The position numbers and the translations under genes were made by a program. Below the pieces are notes generated by a model, which saw only the letters and a list, made by a program, of their open reading frames with translations, did not search any database and was not told where the DNA came from. This document shows, piece after piece, positions 8,685 through 16,569 of a stretch of 64,000 bases of DNA; the stretch's first letter is position 1; each line of letters opens with the position of its first letter. This stretch comes from Treponema sp. (GTDB lineage Bacteria; Spirochaetota; Spirochaetia; Treponematales; Treponemataceae), in assembly GCA_017464425.1 (NCBI GenBank), contig JAFUDX010000007.1, forward strand, positions 62,001 to 126,000, written 5' to 3'.

Positions 8685-9578
8685 TTATCTCATTGCATCT
8701 AATATTTCATTTACAGCCGTTCTAATTCTTTTAAGTGATTCACTGCCGGAAATTTCCTTTTTTTGAATGAAGCCAACTTCGTAGTAGCCGAGCGCGTTCC
8801 CTGCTGCAAGACAGGTAAAGCCCTTGTCGTAGGGACCGTTTGTAAGAACAATGTGCGGAATCAGTCCGATTCCGATTCCGAGCTGAACGAGTGCCATAAT
8901 CGCTTCGTTGCCTTCTGTTTCGGCGGCGATGACGGGATTTACATTGCGGCTGGAAATCCATGCGTCAAAGCGTTCGCGCGCCAAGCCTGTTTTGGGCAAA
9001 ATGAGCGGCACTGAGGAAACAATGTCCTGCGGGCTTCCGCTCACTTTTTCGTAGGCACCGCCAATGCTTGCGGCAAAAACAAGTGGCGTTCGGCGGATAG
9101 GGAGCGTATCAAATCCGTTTAATCCGCTTTCTGGAATGGCGGCAACCGCAAGCTCAGCACGGCCTTCTTTGACGGCATTTATCGCGCCTGCCGGGTCACC
9201 TGTTTCAATTTCAAGGTGAATTTTGGGATAGTTTTCGGAAAGCGATTTTAAGAATGGTGGCATGATTGAGTAGCATGCCGTAACCGAAGCGTACACATGG
9301 AGCGTCCCCGAAACTTCATCGCCCGAAGATTTAAATGAATTCAATACATCTTCCTGCTCATCGAGGCATTTTTTTGCAAAGCGGGCAAAATCCGCGCCTT
9401 GAGGCGTGAGGCGGACTTCGCGGTTGTTGCGTTCAAGCAAAATCGTGCCTGTTTCATCTTCAAGACGCGAAATAAGACGGCTTAAAGCCGACGGACTTAA
9501 ATTCACCTTTTCCGCTGTATGCGCAAAATGCAGTGTCTGAGAAAGATTCAAAAAAGCGTTTAATTCAAAAAAATCCAT
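8685..9578 (-). CDS. ilvY: LysR-family transcriptional regulator, IlvY-like
   Basis: The N-terminal 60 residues form a LysR winged helix-turn-helix (FAHTAEKVNLSPSALSRLIS) and the rest is a type 2 periplasmic-binding-fold effector domain. The alignment by memory to IlvY runs along the whole length, including GTLHVYASVTACYSIMPP, IHLEIETGDPAGAI and EAIMALVQLGIGIGLIPH. IlvY activates ilvC in response to acetolactate; no ilvC is nearby, so the target may lie elsewhere. I chose the ATG that aligns with the IlvY start (MDFFELNAF); an ATG four codons earlier is possible. A perfect palindrome sits just upstream and the divergent gene is a small secreted protein. Confidence 0.83.
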   Translation of the reverse strand: MDFFELNAFLNLSQTLHFAHTAEKVNLSPSALSRLISRLEDETGTILLERNNREVRLTPQGADFARFAKKCLDEQEDVLNSFKSSGDEVSGTLHVYASVTACYSIMPPFLKSLSENYPKIHLEIETGDPAGAINAVKEGRAELAVAAIPESGLNGFDTLPIRRTPLVFAASIGGAYEKVSGSPQDIVSSVPLILPKTGLARERFDAWISSRNVNPVIAAETEGNEAIMALVQLGIGIGLIPHIVLTNGPYDKGFTCLAAGNALGYYEVGFIQKKEISGSESLKRIRTAVNEILDAMR

Positions 9579-9589
9579 ATCATGTGTCA

Positions 9590-9610
9590 TTGTCTGGCTC
9601 GATCAGACAA
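9590..9610. promoter_or_regulatory. Palindromic operator candidate upstream of the LysR gene
   Basis: TTGTCTG and CAGACAA form a perfect 7-bp inverted repeat with a 7-base spacer, directly before the preferred start of the regulator gene. The size and the T-N11-A spacing fit LysR-type binding boxes, so autoregulation is plausible. It lies in the 140-bp divergent region shared with the next gene, which it may also control. Confidence 0.5.
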
Positions 9611-9722
9611 TCCTTTTAAAAATTATAGCAAAAATATCAGAAATTTGCAAAAAATCTGCAACTTTGTCTTATGAAGTATGTTATACTGATATAAAGCATT
9701 TTTAAAAGGAGGCATTAATAAA

Positions 9723-10298
9723 ATGTTAAAAAGACTTGGACTTGCAGTTGCTGCATTGTTGATTGGCGGAATGGTTTTCGCACAGGAATCTGCTGATTTG
9801 AAGGCTACCCCTGCAAACGCAGGAAGCGTTGACGCTACCTACGAGTGGAAAGGTCGTCCAAAAGGATGCAAAATCGGCGAAGACATGACAATCATCTCTA
9901 AACCGGCTGAAATCCCGTCTGGAACAGGCTCTGTCAAAGGCGCAAAATTCGAAATCATCAAAGGTGAGGCAAAATTCAAGACCGAGAACGGCGTTACCGC
10001 TATCTATCACAACAACGGTTCATCTGCAAACATCGAGAACATCGAGAAAAAGCGCAAGGCTGAATATGCATTCACTATCGATGATGCTGCTACAATCGAA
10101 TTCGGCGTTACAGGAAACGGTGGTGCAGAACCAAGTCGCTGCGTCGTTGTAAAACAGGGCGAAACTCAGCTCCTCGCAGTTGACAACCTCGACCAGGACA
10201 ACCCGGTCAAAACAATCACGTTGCAGAACGCTCCGGCAGGAACATACCGAATCCTCGTTCAGGGCTCACGCATCGTCACCATCAAGGCGAAGAACTAA
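9723..10298 (+). CDS. Small secreted protein of unknown function
   Basis: A 191-residue protein with a clear signal peptide (MVFAQ cleavage at residue 21). The mature part is beta-rich with repeated short strands and ends VTIKAKN; no known domain is recognised. Codons are biased to a few frequent forms (aac, atc, ctc, aag), more so than in neighbours, which suggests high expression. GGAGG lies 11 bases upstream of the ATG and a strong terminator follows. It is transcribed divergently from the IlvY-like regulator, which may control it; that link is inference. Confidence 0.75.
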   Translation: MLKRLGLAVAALLIGGMVFAQESADLKATPANAGSVDATYEWKGRPKGCKIGEDMTIISKPAEIPSGTGSVKGAKFEIIKGEAKFKTENGVTAIYHNNGSSANIENIEKKRKAEYAFTIDDAATIEFGVTGNGGAEPSRCVVVKQGETQLLAVDNLDQDNPVKTITLQNAPAGTYRILVQGSRIVTIKAKN

Positions 10299-10319
10299 TT
10301 CCTAGACCATAGGAGATTG

Positions 10320-10365
10320 AAAGAGGGAAAGCAACCTTTTGAAAGGTGGCGTTCCCTCTTTTTTA
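10320..10365. terminator. Bidirectional rho-independent terminator
   Basis: AAAGAGGGAA pairs with TTCCCTCTTT, and an inner ACCTTT/AAAGGT stem extends the hairpin; T-runs follow on the plus strand and A-runs precede, so it can serve the secreted-protein gene and the convergent fic gene. The inner ACCTTT/AAAGGT stem recurs in two other terminators of this window. Confidence 0.85.
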
Positions 10366-11454
10366 TTTCAATCGGTAATTCGTGCTTCGTCCGCCCGCCG
10401 TTGGCTCTTTCTCCAAAATGCCTTTTTGCATAAGGTCAGAGATGTCGCGCAGGGCGGTGTCGGTGGAGCATTTTGCGATTTTCGCCCATTTCGAGCTGTT
10501 CAAAACGCCAAACCATTCTCCAGAAGTGAGTTTTTCGAGCATGAGCGACTGGCGGCTGTTCAGCTGAATGTGCGAGATTTCCTGCAAGAACGAGTATTTT
10601 TTGAGCACGGCTTCGGTTTCGGCATAGCTTTCGTCAAGGGCTTTTTGAAGACAGCGCAAAAACCATTCGAGCCATTCGGTGATGTCGAGCGAACCGTGCT
10701 GAGTCTTTTCGAGAATATCATAGTAGTTTTTTTTGTCGAGCGAGATTTGATTCGACATGCTGTAAAAGCGCAGATTCGTGCGGTCGCTTCGGCAGAGCAT
10801 CATGTCGCCGATTGTGCGGGCGATTCGTCCGTTTCCGTCATCGAACGGATGAATCGTGACGAACCACAAGTGCGCGATTGCCGCGTTTACGAGCGAGTCA
10901 CCCTGCTTTTCTGAGTTGAGCCAGTCCAAGAACGCTTTCATTTCAGCGGGAACTTTTTCGGCGGCGAGGGCTTCGTAGTGAACGGTTTCATGCCCGAGCG
11001 CACCCGAAACGACTTGCATGGGGCTTGTTCGGTACTGCGCGACTTCGATTTTGTTCATGCCACTGTAGCCCGTGGGAAAAAGGCAGGCGTGCCAACCAAA
11101 AAGCCGTTCCTCAGTGAGCGGTTCTTCGTAGTGTTGCGTGGCATTGAGCATCATTTCGACCACCGCGTCCACATTTCTGTCCGTGTTGACCGATTTTTGA
11201 TTTTGAAGACCGAGACGCAGCGCGATTGACGAGCGGACTTGCTCCTTGTTCAGAAGAAAGCCTTCGATTTCGCTTGATTTTATGACATCGTTTGAAATCG
11301 TGAGCAAGATTTTGTCTTCTTTTTGGGAAAGCCCTAGCAGCTCCATTTTTGAAAGAAGCCGCCCCTGCGCAACATGGCATTGCTCCAAAAGTACGGAGAG
11401 TTTTTGAGAATCGTAAGAAAAATGCGGCCAAGACTCGTGCTCGTAGATGTACAT
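10363..11454 (-). CDS. Fic family protein with N-terminal DUF4172-like domain and C-terminal winged helix
   Basis: Fic proteins transfer AMP or other nucleotides to hydroxyl groups of targets. The catalytic motif HPFDDGNGRIAR is intact (near residue 200). An inhibitory-helix motif S-S-E-I-E-G, matching (S/T)xxxE(G/N), lies before it near residue 60, so this is a self-inhibited class II type. Residues 1-85 resemble DUF4172 and the last 70 residues form a helix-turn-helix that could bind DNA. The ATG chosen gives MYIYEHESWPHF, which fits the family; a GTG two codons earlier is also possible. Neither has a ribosome site. Two abutting palindromes lie directly upstream. It follows proC on the same strand but the gap suggests its own promoter. 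Confidence 0.92.
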   Translation of the reverse strand: MYIYEHESWPHFSYDSQKLSVLLEQCHVAQGRLLSKMELLGLSQKEDKILLTISNDVIKSSEIEGFLLNKEQVRSSIALRLGLQNQKSVNTDRNVDAVVEMMLNATQHYEEPLTEERLFGWHACLFPTGYSGMNKIEVAQYRTSPMQVVSGALGHETVHYEALAAEKVPAEMKAFLDWLNSEKQGDSLVNAAIAHLWFVTIHPFDDGNGRIARTIGDMMLCRSDRTNLRFYSMSNQISLDKKNYYDILEKTQHGSLDITEWLEWFLRCLQKALDESYAETEAVLKKYSFLQEISHIQLNSRQSLMLEKLTSGEWFGVLNSSKWAKIAKCSTDTALRDISDLMQKGILEKEPTAGGRSTNYRLK

Positions 11455-11471
11455 AGCCACATTCTAGGCGA

Positions 11472-11537
11472 TTTTGCGGTGATTAGCAAGTTAATTACCG
11501 CAAAATGTGCGGTGAATAGGCGGTTATTCACCGCACA
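11472..11537. promoter_or_regulatory. Two abutting palindromes upstream of fic (operator candidates)
   Basis: The first palindrome has arms TTTTGCGGTGATTA and its complement with one mismatch; the second has perfect 13-bp arms TGTGCGGTGAATA. They touch end to end and share a TGCGGT(G/A)A half-site. They lie 18-83 bases upstream of the fic start, and there is no T-run, so they look like repressor sites and not terminators. The winged-helix C-terminus of the Fic protein is an obvious candidate reader. Confidence 0.6.
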
Positions 11538-11570
11538 CAAAATTCATGAAGAAATTGTATGTGTGGGAAT

Positions 11571-12368
11571 TTATTTTCCGAGTGCGATTGAGCGGTCACA
11601 TGCGGCGGTGACGGCTTCGATTACTGCGTTTCTGAAATTATTTTTTTCGAGCGCGGCAACGCCTTCAATCGTTGTGCCTGCGGGCGAGCACACCATGTCT
11701 TTGAGGACGGCGGGGTGCGTGCCCGACTGCAAGACCATTCCCGCAGAGCCGTAGACAGTCTGCGCGGCGTAAGTGTAGGCTTGGGCGCGTGGCATTCCGC
11801 AACGGACGGCGGCATCGGCAAGGGCTTCAATGAACATAAACACGAACGCAGGGCCGCTTCCGCTTACAGCCGTCACGCAATCCATGAGTTTTTCGGGCAC
11901 TTCCTCGACCTTTCCCGCTGCGCTCAAAATTTCTTTGACTTCTGCAAATTCTTCGGCGGTGACAGACGCGCTTTTTGTGACGGCGGTCATTGCCTGTCCA
12001 ATCTGGGCGCACACATTCGGCATCATGCGCACGAATCGCGCTTTCGGGGCGAAATTCTGCAATTTTTCGAGCTTTACGCCCGCCGCCATAGAAATCACAA
12101 CTGAATCAGCGGGAATCGCGTCTTTGATTTCGTCAAACACATCGCCCAAGAACTGCGGTTTTACCGCCAGAAAAATGTATTTTGAAGCGAGGGCTTCTTT
12201 GTTCGTGGCAACGAATGTGCATCCGTTTTCTGCGGCGAACTTTTTGCCTGCTTCCGCGTTTTTGTCGGTCACTTTGATTTGTGAAACATCGAATTTGCTC
12301 GTAAGAGCGCAGACGGCACGCATAATCGCGCCGCCCATCGCGCCAGTTCCAATACAAGAAATTGTCAT
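11571..12368 (-). CDS. proC: Pyrroline-5-carboxylate reductase
   Basis: Catalyses the last step of proline synthesis, NAD(P)H-dependent reduction of pyrroline-5-carboxylate. The N-terminal dinucleotide fold is ISCIGTGAMGGAIMRA, followed by AVKPQ, the VRMMPNVCAQIGQAMTA motif and the C-terminal signature around VSGSGPAFVFMFIEALADA and SPAGTTIEG. Length (265 residues) is normal. The ATG used has GGAG eight bases upstream. It lies downstream of proB on the same strand, separated by a structured repeat, so the two proline genes are linked but may not be a tight operon. Confidence 0.96.
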   Translation of the reverse strand: MTISCIGTGAMGGAIMRAVCALTSKFDVSQIKVTDKNAEAGKKFAAENGCTFVATNKEALASKYIFLAVKPQFLGDVFDEIKDAIPADSVVISMAAGVKLEKLQNFAPKARFVRMMPNVCAQIGQAMTAVTKSASVTAEEFAEVKEILSAAGKVEEVPEKLMDCVTAVSGSGPAFVFMFIEALADAAVRCGMPRAQAYTYAAQTVYGSAGMVLQSGTHPAVLKDMVCSPAGTTIEGVAALEKNNFRNAVIEAVTAACDRSIALGK

Positions 12369-12399
12369 AATACACTCCAAAAGAATTTATTGGCTTTTA

Positions 12400-12523
12400 C
12401 AAAAACAGGCTCTCGGCGAGAACACATCACTAGAATCCACGGTTGCGCGTATAAGGAATTTGACTCGCTTCGCTCGCCGCGCAAAGTGGATTCGTGATGT
12501 AACCTCGCCTACGCCTGTTTTTG
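12400..12523. repeat. Structured intergenic repeat, copy 1
   Basis: Perfect 11-bp terminal arms (CAAAAACAGGC and GCCTGTTTTTG) enclose GGCGAG paired to CTCGCC and a variable inner stem ATCAC-GAATCCAC paired to GTGGATTC-GTGAT. A second copy lies near 51.7 kb with the same conserved blocks AGGCTCTCGGCGAGAACAC and CCTACGCC but different inner stem sequences. It fills most of the proB-proC gap. Confidence 0.75.
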
Positions 12524-12609
12524 CACTAGCTGTATATTGTTTTGTAGCTCATTCTGCCAAAAGGCATAGGGCATAAAAAATCTGTGGCATCTGTGTAATC
12601 AGTGGTTCA

Positions 12610-13404
12610 TTACTCTGCCAAAAACAGCGTTCCCCGTGCTGTACCGTCGGCAAGCCTATCCAAAATGTTTTCTTCTCCGCCGTTGGTGAGAATCATCGGG
12701 ATTCCGTATTTGGTGGATTTTGTGGCGGCTTGGATTTTTGTCTCGATTCCGCCCGTGCCGAACGCATTTGTCTCGCCGATTGTGATTTTTTTGCGCAAAT
12801 CTTCGATTGAGGCGACTTGCTCAATCAGCTCGGCTTTGGGGTTCGTTTTGGGATTGTCGGTGAAAACGCCCTCGATGTCGCTGAACAGAATGAGCAAATC
12901 CGCGCTCCAAAGAATCGCCGTGATTGCCGAAAGGTTGTCGTTGTCGCCGATAGCGAATTCATCGGTGGAAACCGAGTCGTTTTCGTTGATAATCGGAACG
13001 ACGCCCTCGTCAACGAGCGTGAAAAGCGTGTTTCGGATATTGAGCGAGCGATGATTGTCCTCAAAATCTTCTTTGGTGAACAAAAGCTGACCGATGTGCA
13101 AATCCTGCTCGGCAAAAGCCTTTCTCCACTGCGCCATAAGCTCCACCTGACCGATTGCGCACAATGCCTGGCGGAAGTGAACATCTTTTTTGCGTGCCCA
13201 TTCCTTGAGCGTGGAAACGCCCGAAACCTGCGCCCCCGAAGAGACGACCACGAGCTGCTTGCCCTTTGCGATTAAATTTTTGCACTGCCGTGCGAACGAA
13301 GCCATAAATTCAGTGTTCTGCGTGCCGTCCGCCTTTGCGAGCGTGTTCGAGCCGATTTTGATTACGATTTTGCGCGATTCATTCATCGCCTGTGAGATTG
13401 TCAT
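12610..13404 (-). CDS. proB: Glutamate 5-kinase (short form without PUA domain)
   Basis: Phosphorylates glutamate in the first step of proline synthesis. Amino-acid-kinase signatures are KIGSNTL at the start, VVVSSGAQVSG, PIINENDSVS, IGDNDNLSA, LLILFSDIEGVF and FGTGGIETKIQAA. At 264 residues it contains only the kinase domain; the C-terminal PUA domain of the E. coli enzyme is absent, as in several other phyla. It lies 17 bases downstream of the HDOD gene on the same strand. A second ATG at codon 7 is a possible alternative start. No proA is in the window. Confidence 0.95.
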   Translation of the reverse strand: MTISQAMNESRKIVIKIGSNTLAKADGTQNTEFMASFARQCKNLIAKGKQLVVVSSGAQVSGVSTLKEWARKKDVHFRQALCAIGQVELMAQWRKAFAEQDLHIGQLLFTKEDFEDNHRSLNIRNTLFTLVDEGVVPIINENDSVSTDEFAIGDNDNLSAITAILWSADLLILFSDIEGVFTDNPKTNPKAELIEQVASIEDLRKKITIGETNAFGTGGIETKIQAATKSTKYGIPMILTNGGEENILDRLADGTARGTLFLAE

Positions 13405-13421
13405 GATTGTATAAATCCTTA

Positions 13422-14924
13422 TTAGCCCTCTTTGAAGGCTTCTGCAAGTTTGTCGGAAATTTTTCTGAGTTGTGATTCGCTTCCGATTCCGAACATTTTG
13501 AGAACATCCAAATCAAACTGGTAATAATCGACTTCATGTGTTTCGTAGTGAGTGAGCATATCTGCCAGATATACAAGAGAAGTGAGTTTTTTGGTTGCAG
13601 GAGATGCCATATCTGGTTCGTGGTGATGACGAATAACGGCGATGATGATGTCTGGAAAATTCCATTTTTCTGCGATTAATGCGCCGATTTCACTGTGGTT
13701 TACGCCAGCGACAAGTTTTTCAAAAATGTCGGCTGAAATATTTCGCTGCTTACAGATGTCTTTAATGCTTTCGATGAAGTCAGGGTGAGCGGTTTCAAAG
13801 ACAAGTTTACCCATGTCGTGAAGGAGACCGCAAATGTAAGAATCGTCGATGATTTCTTTGTCTGTGGCACAGAAATTGCGAGCAAGATTGTAAGCGTAAA
13901 ATGCCACTCGATAGGCATGAACCCAAAGTTCTTTTTGTGCTTTGCCGCCAAGTTTGTCTAATTGTTTGATTGAGCCAACTGACAGCAGCATGTTTTTAAT
14001 TCCGCGAATTCCCACCAGTTTGACTGCATCGGCAATGCTTCGGCACGGAGAAGCAAGCGCGAAGGTGACCGAATTGACCAGACGAAGCAAATCTGTGGTG
14101 AGCGAGACATCAGCAGAGATAGCCATAGCAATTTCGCTCATCTTTGAATTTGAATCGTTGATAAGGCGGTTAATTTTTGTGATACTTTCTGGGAACTGCG
14201 GAAGCTCATCGATGAGTTTGACGAATTCGTGGGAAGCCGTAGTGAGCGCACGTTGTGTTTTTTCGTTGATGGGAAGAATGATTCGGGTGATGGTTTCGCC
14301 GTTTTCGCAGAGAATTTGGAAATTTTCTTCGGTGAGACCAATCTTTTCGAGCATGAGAATCATAATGATGATGCCCAAGCCTGCTCCTTCCGACAAATCA
14401 ACAACCTGTGTCATGGCCTGGTCCACAGATGTGTATTGCTGGGCACGGCTCAGTTTGTCGTGCATTCGTTTGTATTCTCGGAATGTGAGTTCTGCATTGT
14501 TGCGGACTTCGATTTTGATGCGGTTGTTGCGCGTTTGCAGAATGAGTTTGACATATAATCCGCCTGATTTTTGCAGGCCGAGATAGTAGCGGATATTATT
14601 TAAGGTGTCTTCTTTAAAAGTTTCCATGCCTTTTTCGTAATCGGCATCGTTAAAAAGGTTGAGATTTTTTTCTTTGAAGTAAATGCGTTTGGTGTTCGCT
14701 TTTTTGGCGTTTGTGACAAGCTCATTGAGACAGTATTTGAGATAGGTGCCCATGTGTTCTTGCCCCAGCTCTTCAAGGAAAGACGCAAGCACACTTTCCA
14801 TGTATTCAGACATTTCGCGGGGAAGCGTGTATGTAGTGATGGAAAGAGGAATACCCGCACGAATTGCCATTTTGATTTTAGAATTATCGAGACTGACTTT
14901 CTGATTTTTCTGTGCCTGCTGCAT
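13422..14924 (-). CDS. HDOD-domain signalling protein with kinase-like N-terminal region
   Basis: The C-terminal half (about residues 240-440) is an HDOD domain, with CGLLHDMGKL carrying the histidine-aspartate pair. HDOD proteins are signalling hubs that usually lack full phosphodiesterase activity. The N-terminal half (residues 40-225) resembles a GHKL ATPase: YCLNELVTNAKKAN looks like the N-box and EGAGLGIIIM like a G-box, without a histidine phosphoacceptor domain. The pairing suggests a regulator that binds nucleotide and relays a signal, typical of spirochaetes. A TATAAT sequence lies eight bases before the ATG and there is no ribosome site, so the transcript may be almost leaderless. 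It leads a run with proB. Confidence 0.85.
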   Translation of the reverse strand: MQQAQKNQKVSLDNSKIKMAIRAGIPLSITTYTLPREMSEYMESVLASFLEELGQEHMGTYLKYCLNELVTNAKKANTKRIYFKEKNLNLFNDADYEKGMETFKEDTLNNIRYYLGLQKSGGLYVKLILQTRNNRIKIEVRNNAELTFREYKRMHDKLSRAQQYTSVDQAMTQVVDLSEGAGLGIIIMILMLEKIGLTEENFQILCENGETITRIILPINEKTQRALTTASHEFVKLIDELPQFPESITKINRLINDSNSKMSEIAMAISADVSLTTDLLRLVNSVTFALASPCRSIADAVKLVGIRGIKNMLLSVGSIKQLDKLGGKAQKELWVHAYRVAFYAYNLARNFCATDKEIIDDSYICGLLHDMGKLVFETAHPDFIESIKDICKQRNISADIFEKLVAGVNHSEIGALIAEKWNFPDIIIAVIRHHHEPDMASPATKKLTSLVYLADMLTHYETHEVDYYQFDLDVLKMFGIGSESQLRKISDKLAEAFKEG

Positions 14925-15054
14925 ATGCGAGCATTATACTATAAAACTCTGATTTTGAAAATATACGGTGGAATAAAATTGAATATTCTCTCAAACGGAA
15001 TTGGCAAAAAATCTATTCACTATTCGTGTAAAATTCGGTATTATTATAGTATAA

Positions 15055-16569
15055 ATGAACATCTTCGCAAAGTTTAAAGAAACGGTTTCCTCTGTTCTGC
15101 CAATTATGATTCTTGTGATTCTGCTGGGGCTTACAATCGCGCCACTGAGCTTTTCAGTGATGTCGCGCTTTGTGATAGGGGGCATACTCGTCATTTTTGG
15201 ACTTACGCTTTTTCTGCTCGGTGTTGATATTGGAATTTTGCCAATTGGTGAGCGGAGCGGTGCTGCTCTTACGGCCAAGCGAAATCTTCCGCTTTTGCTT
15301 GCCGCTAGTTTTTTAATCGGATTTATCGTCACTGTTGCTGAGCCGGATGTTCAAGTGCTTGCTGATCAGGTTAAGGGCATTGCTCCCGATGTAAGCAAAT
15401 GGGGATTGATTCTGATGATTGCCGTAGGAGTGGGGCTTTTTGTTTCGCTCGGTATTTTGCGCACGGTGCTTTCGATTCCGCTCAATATTTTGCTTGTCGT
15501 TTCATATATTCTTGTTTTTGCGTTGGCATTTGTTACGCCTTCTACATTTCAGGGAGTTTCGTTTGATTCAGGCGGTGCGACTACAGGCCCAATGACGGTT
15601 CCGTTTATTATGGCTCTGGGCGTGGGTGTTGCTGCTGTTCGGAGCAAAACTGACAAAAACGGCAAAATCCAGTCGTCAGGCGATGATTCTTTTGGTCTTA
15701 CGGGAATTGCTTCAATCGGTCCTGTGCTGGCGGTCATCGTTTATGGCATTATTTTGAGTAACAGGGATTCTTCTGCGGCAGAAACAGTTCCAACGGGCGA
15801 GCACGAGATTGTTCATGGCATTTTTGTTTTCCTCAATTTGCTGCCTTCCATTTTAAAAGAAGTTTCGCTTGCACTTTCACCGCTTGTTGCAATGTCGGCA
15901 TTGTTTCAAATTTTCTTGCTAAAAATGCCACCTATGCAAGTGGTCAGAATGATTCGCGGTTTTGTGCTGAGTTTTGTGGGGCTTGTCCTGTTTTTGGCAG
16001 GGGCTCAGGGCGGATTTATGCCAGCTGGCGAATCGTTGGGAGAAGTTCTTGGCGGTGCAAGTCAAACAGGTGCGCTTTGGACGGCCTTGCTCGTGATTGT
16101 GGGCATTGTTTTTGGCGCAATCGTGGTCTGTGCGGAACCTGCCGTGTGGGTTTTGACCGACCAAGTTGAGTCTATTTCGGGTGGCACGATAAAGCGAAAG
16201 GTTATGCTGTTGGCTTTAAGCGCAGGCGTTGCGATTTCAATCGGAATTTCAATGCTCCGCGTTCTTTTTGGATTTTCGCTCTGGTATATTTTGATTCCAG
16301 GCTACTCGCTGGCATTGATTCTCTCGTTTTTGTGTCCAAAGTTGTTCACGGGCATTGCCTTTGACTCAGGCGGCGTGGCGAGCGGGCCTATGACGAGTAC
16401 ATTCATTCTTTCATTTACATTGGGGGCATCTTCTGCAAGCGGGGGAAATCCTGCGGTTGATGCATTTGGTGTGATTGCATTGGTTGCGATGACCCCACTG
16501 ATTGCGATTCAGATTTTGGGCATCATCTTTAAAATCAAAACAAAACGGGCTGCGGAGGGGCAAAAATGA
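15055..16569 (+). CDS. DUF1538 membrane transporter with internal duplication
   Basis: A 504-residue polytopic membrane protein made of two homologous halves. Each half repeats AEP-V-VL-DQV, a stretch of membrane helices, and a signature: FQGVSFDSGGATTGPMTVPF in the first half and FTGIAFDSGGVASGPMTSTF in the second. This is DUF1538, a family often next to PII-like regulators and suspected to transport a small ion or metabolite. The next gene overlaps by four bases and encodes such a PII protein, so the pair is a regulated transporter. A TTCACT-N17-TATTAT promoter ends ten bases before the ATG and no ribosome site is present, giving a leader of about four bases. Confidence 0.9.
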   Translation: MNIFAKFKETVSSVLPIMILVILLGLTIAPLSFSVMSRFVIGGILVIFGLTLFLLGVDIGILPIGERSGAALTAKRNLPLLLAASFLIGFIVTVAEPDVQVLADQVKGIAPDVSKWGLILMIAVGVGLFVSLGILRTVLSIPLNILLVVSYILVFALAFVTPSTFQGVSFDSGGATTGPMTVPFIMALGVGVAAVRSKTDKNGKIQSSGDDSFGLTGIASIGPVLAVIVYGIILSNRDSSAAETVPTGEHEIVHGIFVFLNLLPSILKEVSLALSPLVAMSALFQIFLLKMPPMQVVRMIRGFVLSFVGLVLFLAGAQGGFMPAGESLGEVLGGASQTGALWTALLVIVGIVFGAIVVCAEPAVWVLTDQVESISGGTIKRKVMLLALSAGVAISIGISMLRVLFGFSLWYILIPGYSLALILSFLCPKLFTGIAFDSGGVASGPMTSTFILSFTLGASSASGGNPAVDAFGVIALVAMTPLIAIQILGIIFKIKTKRAAEGQK

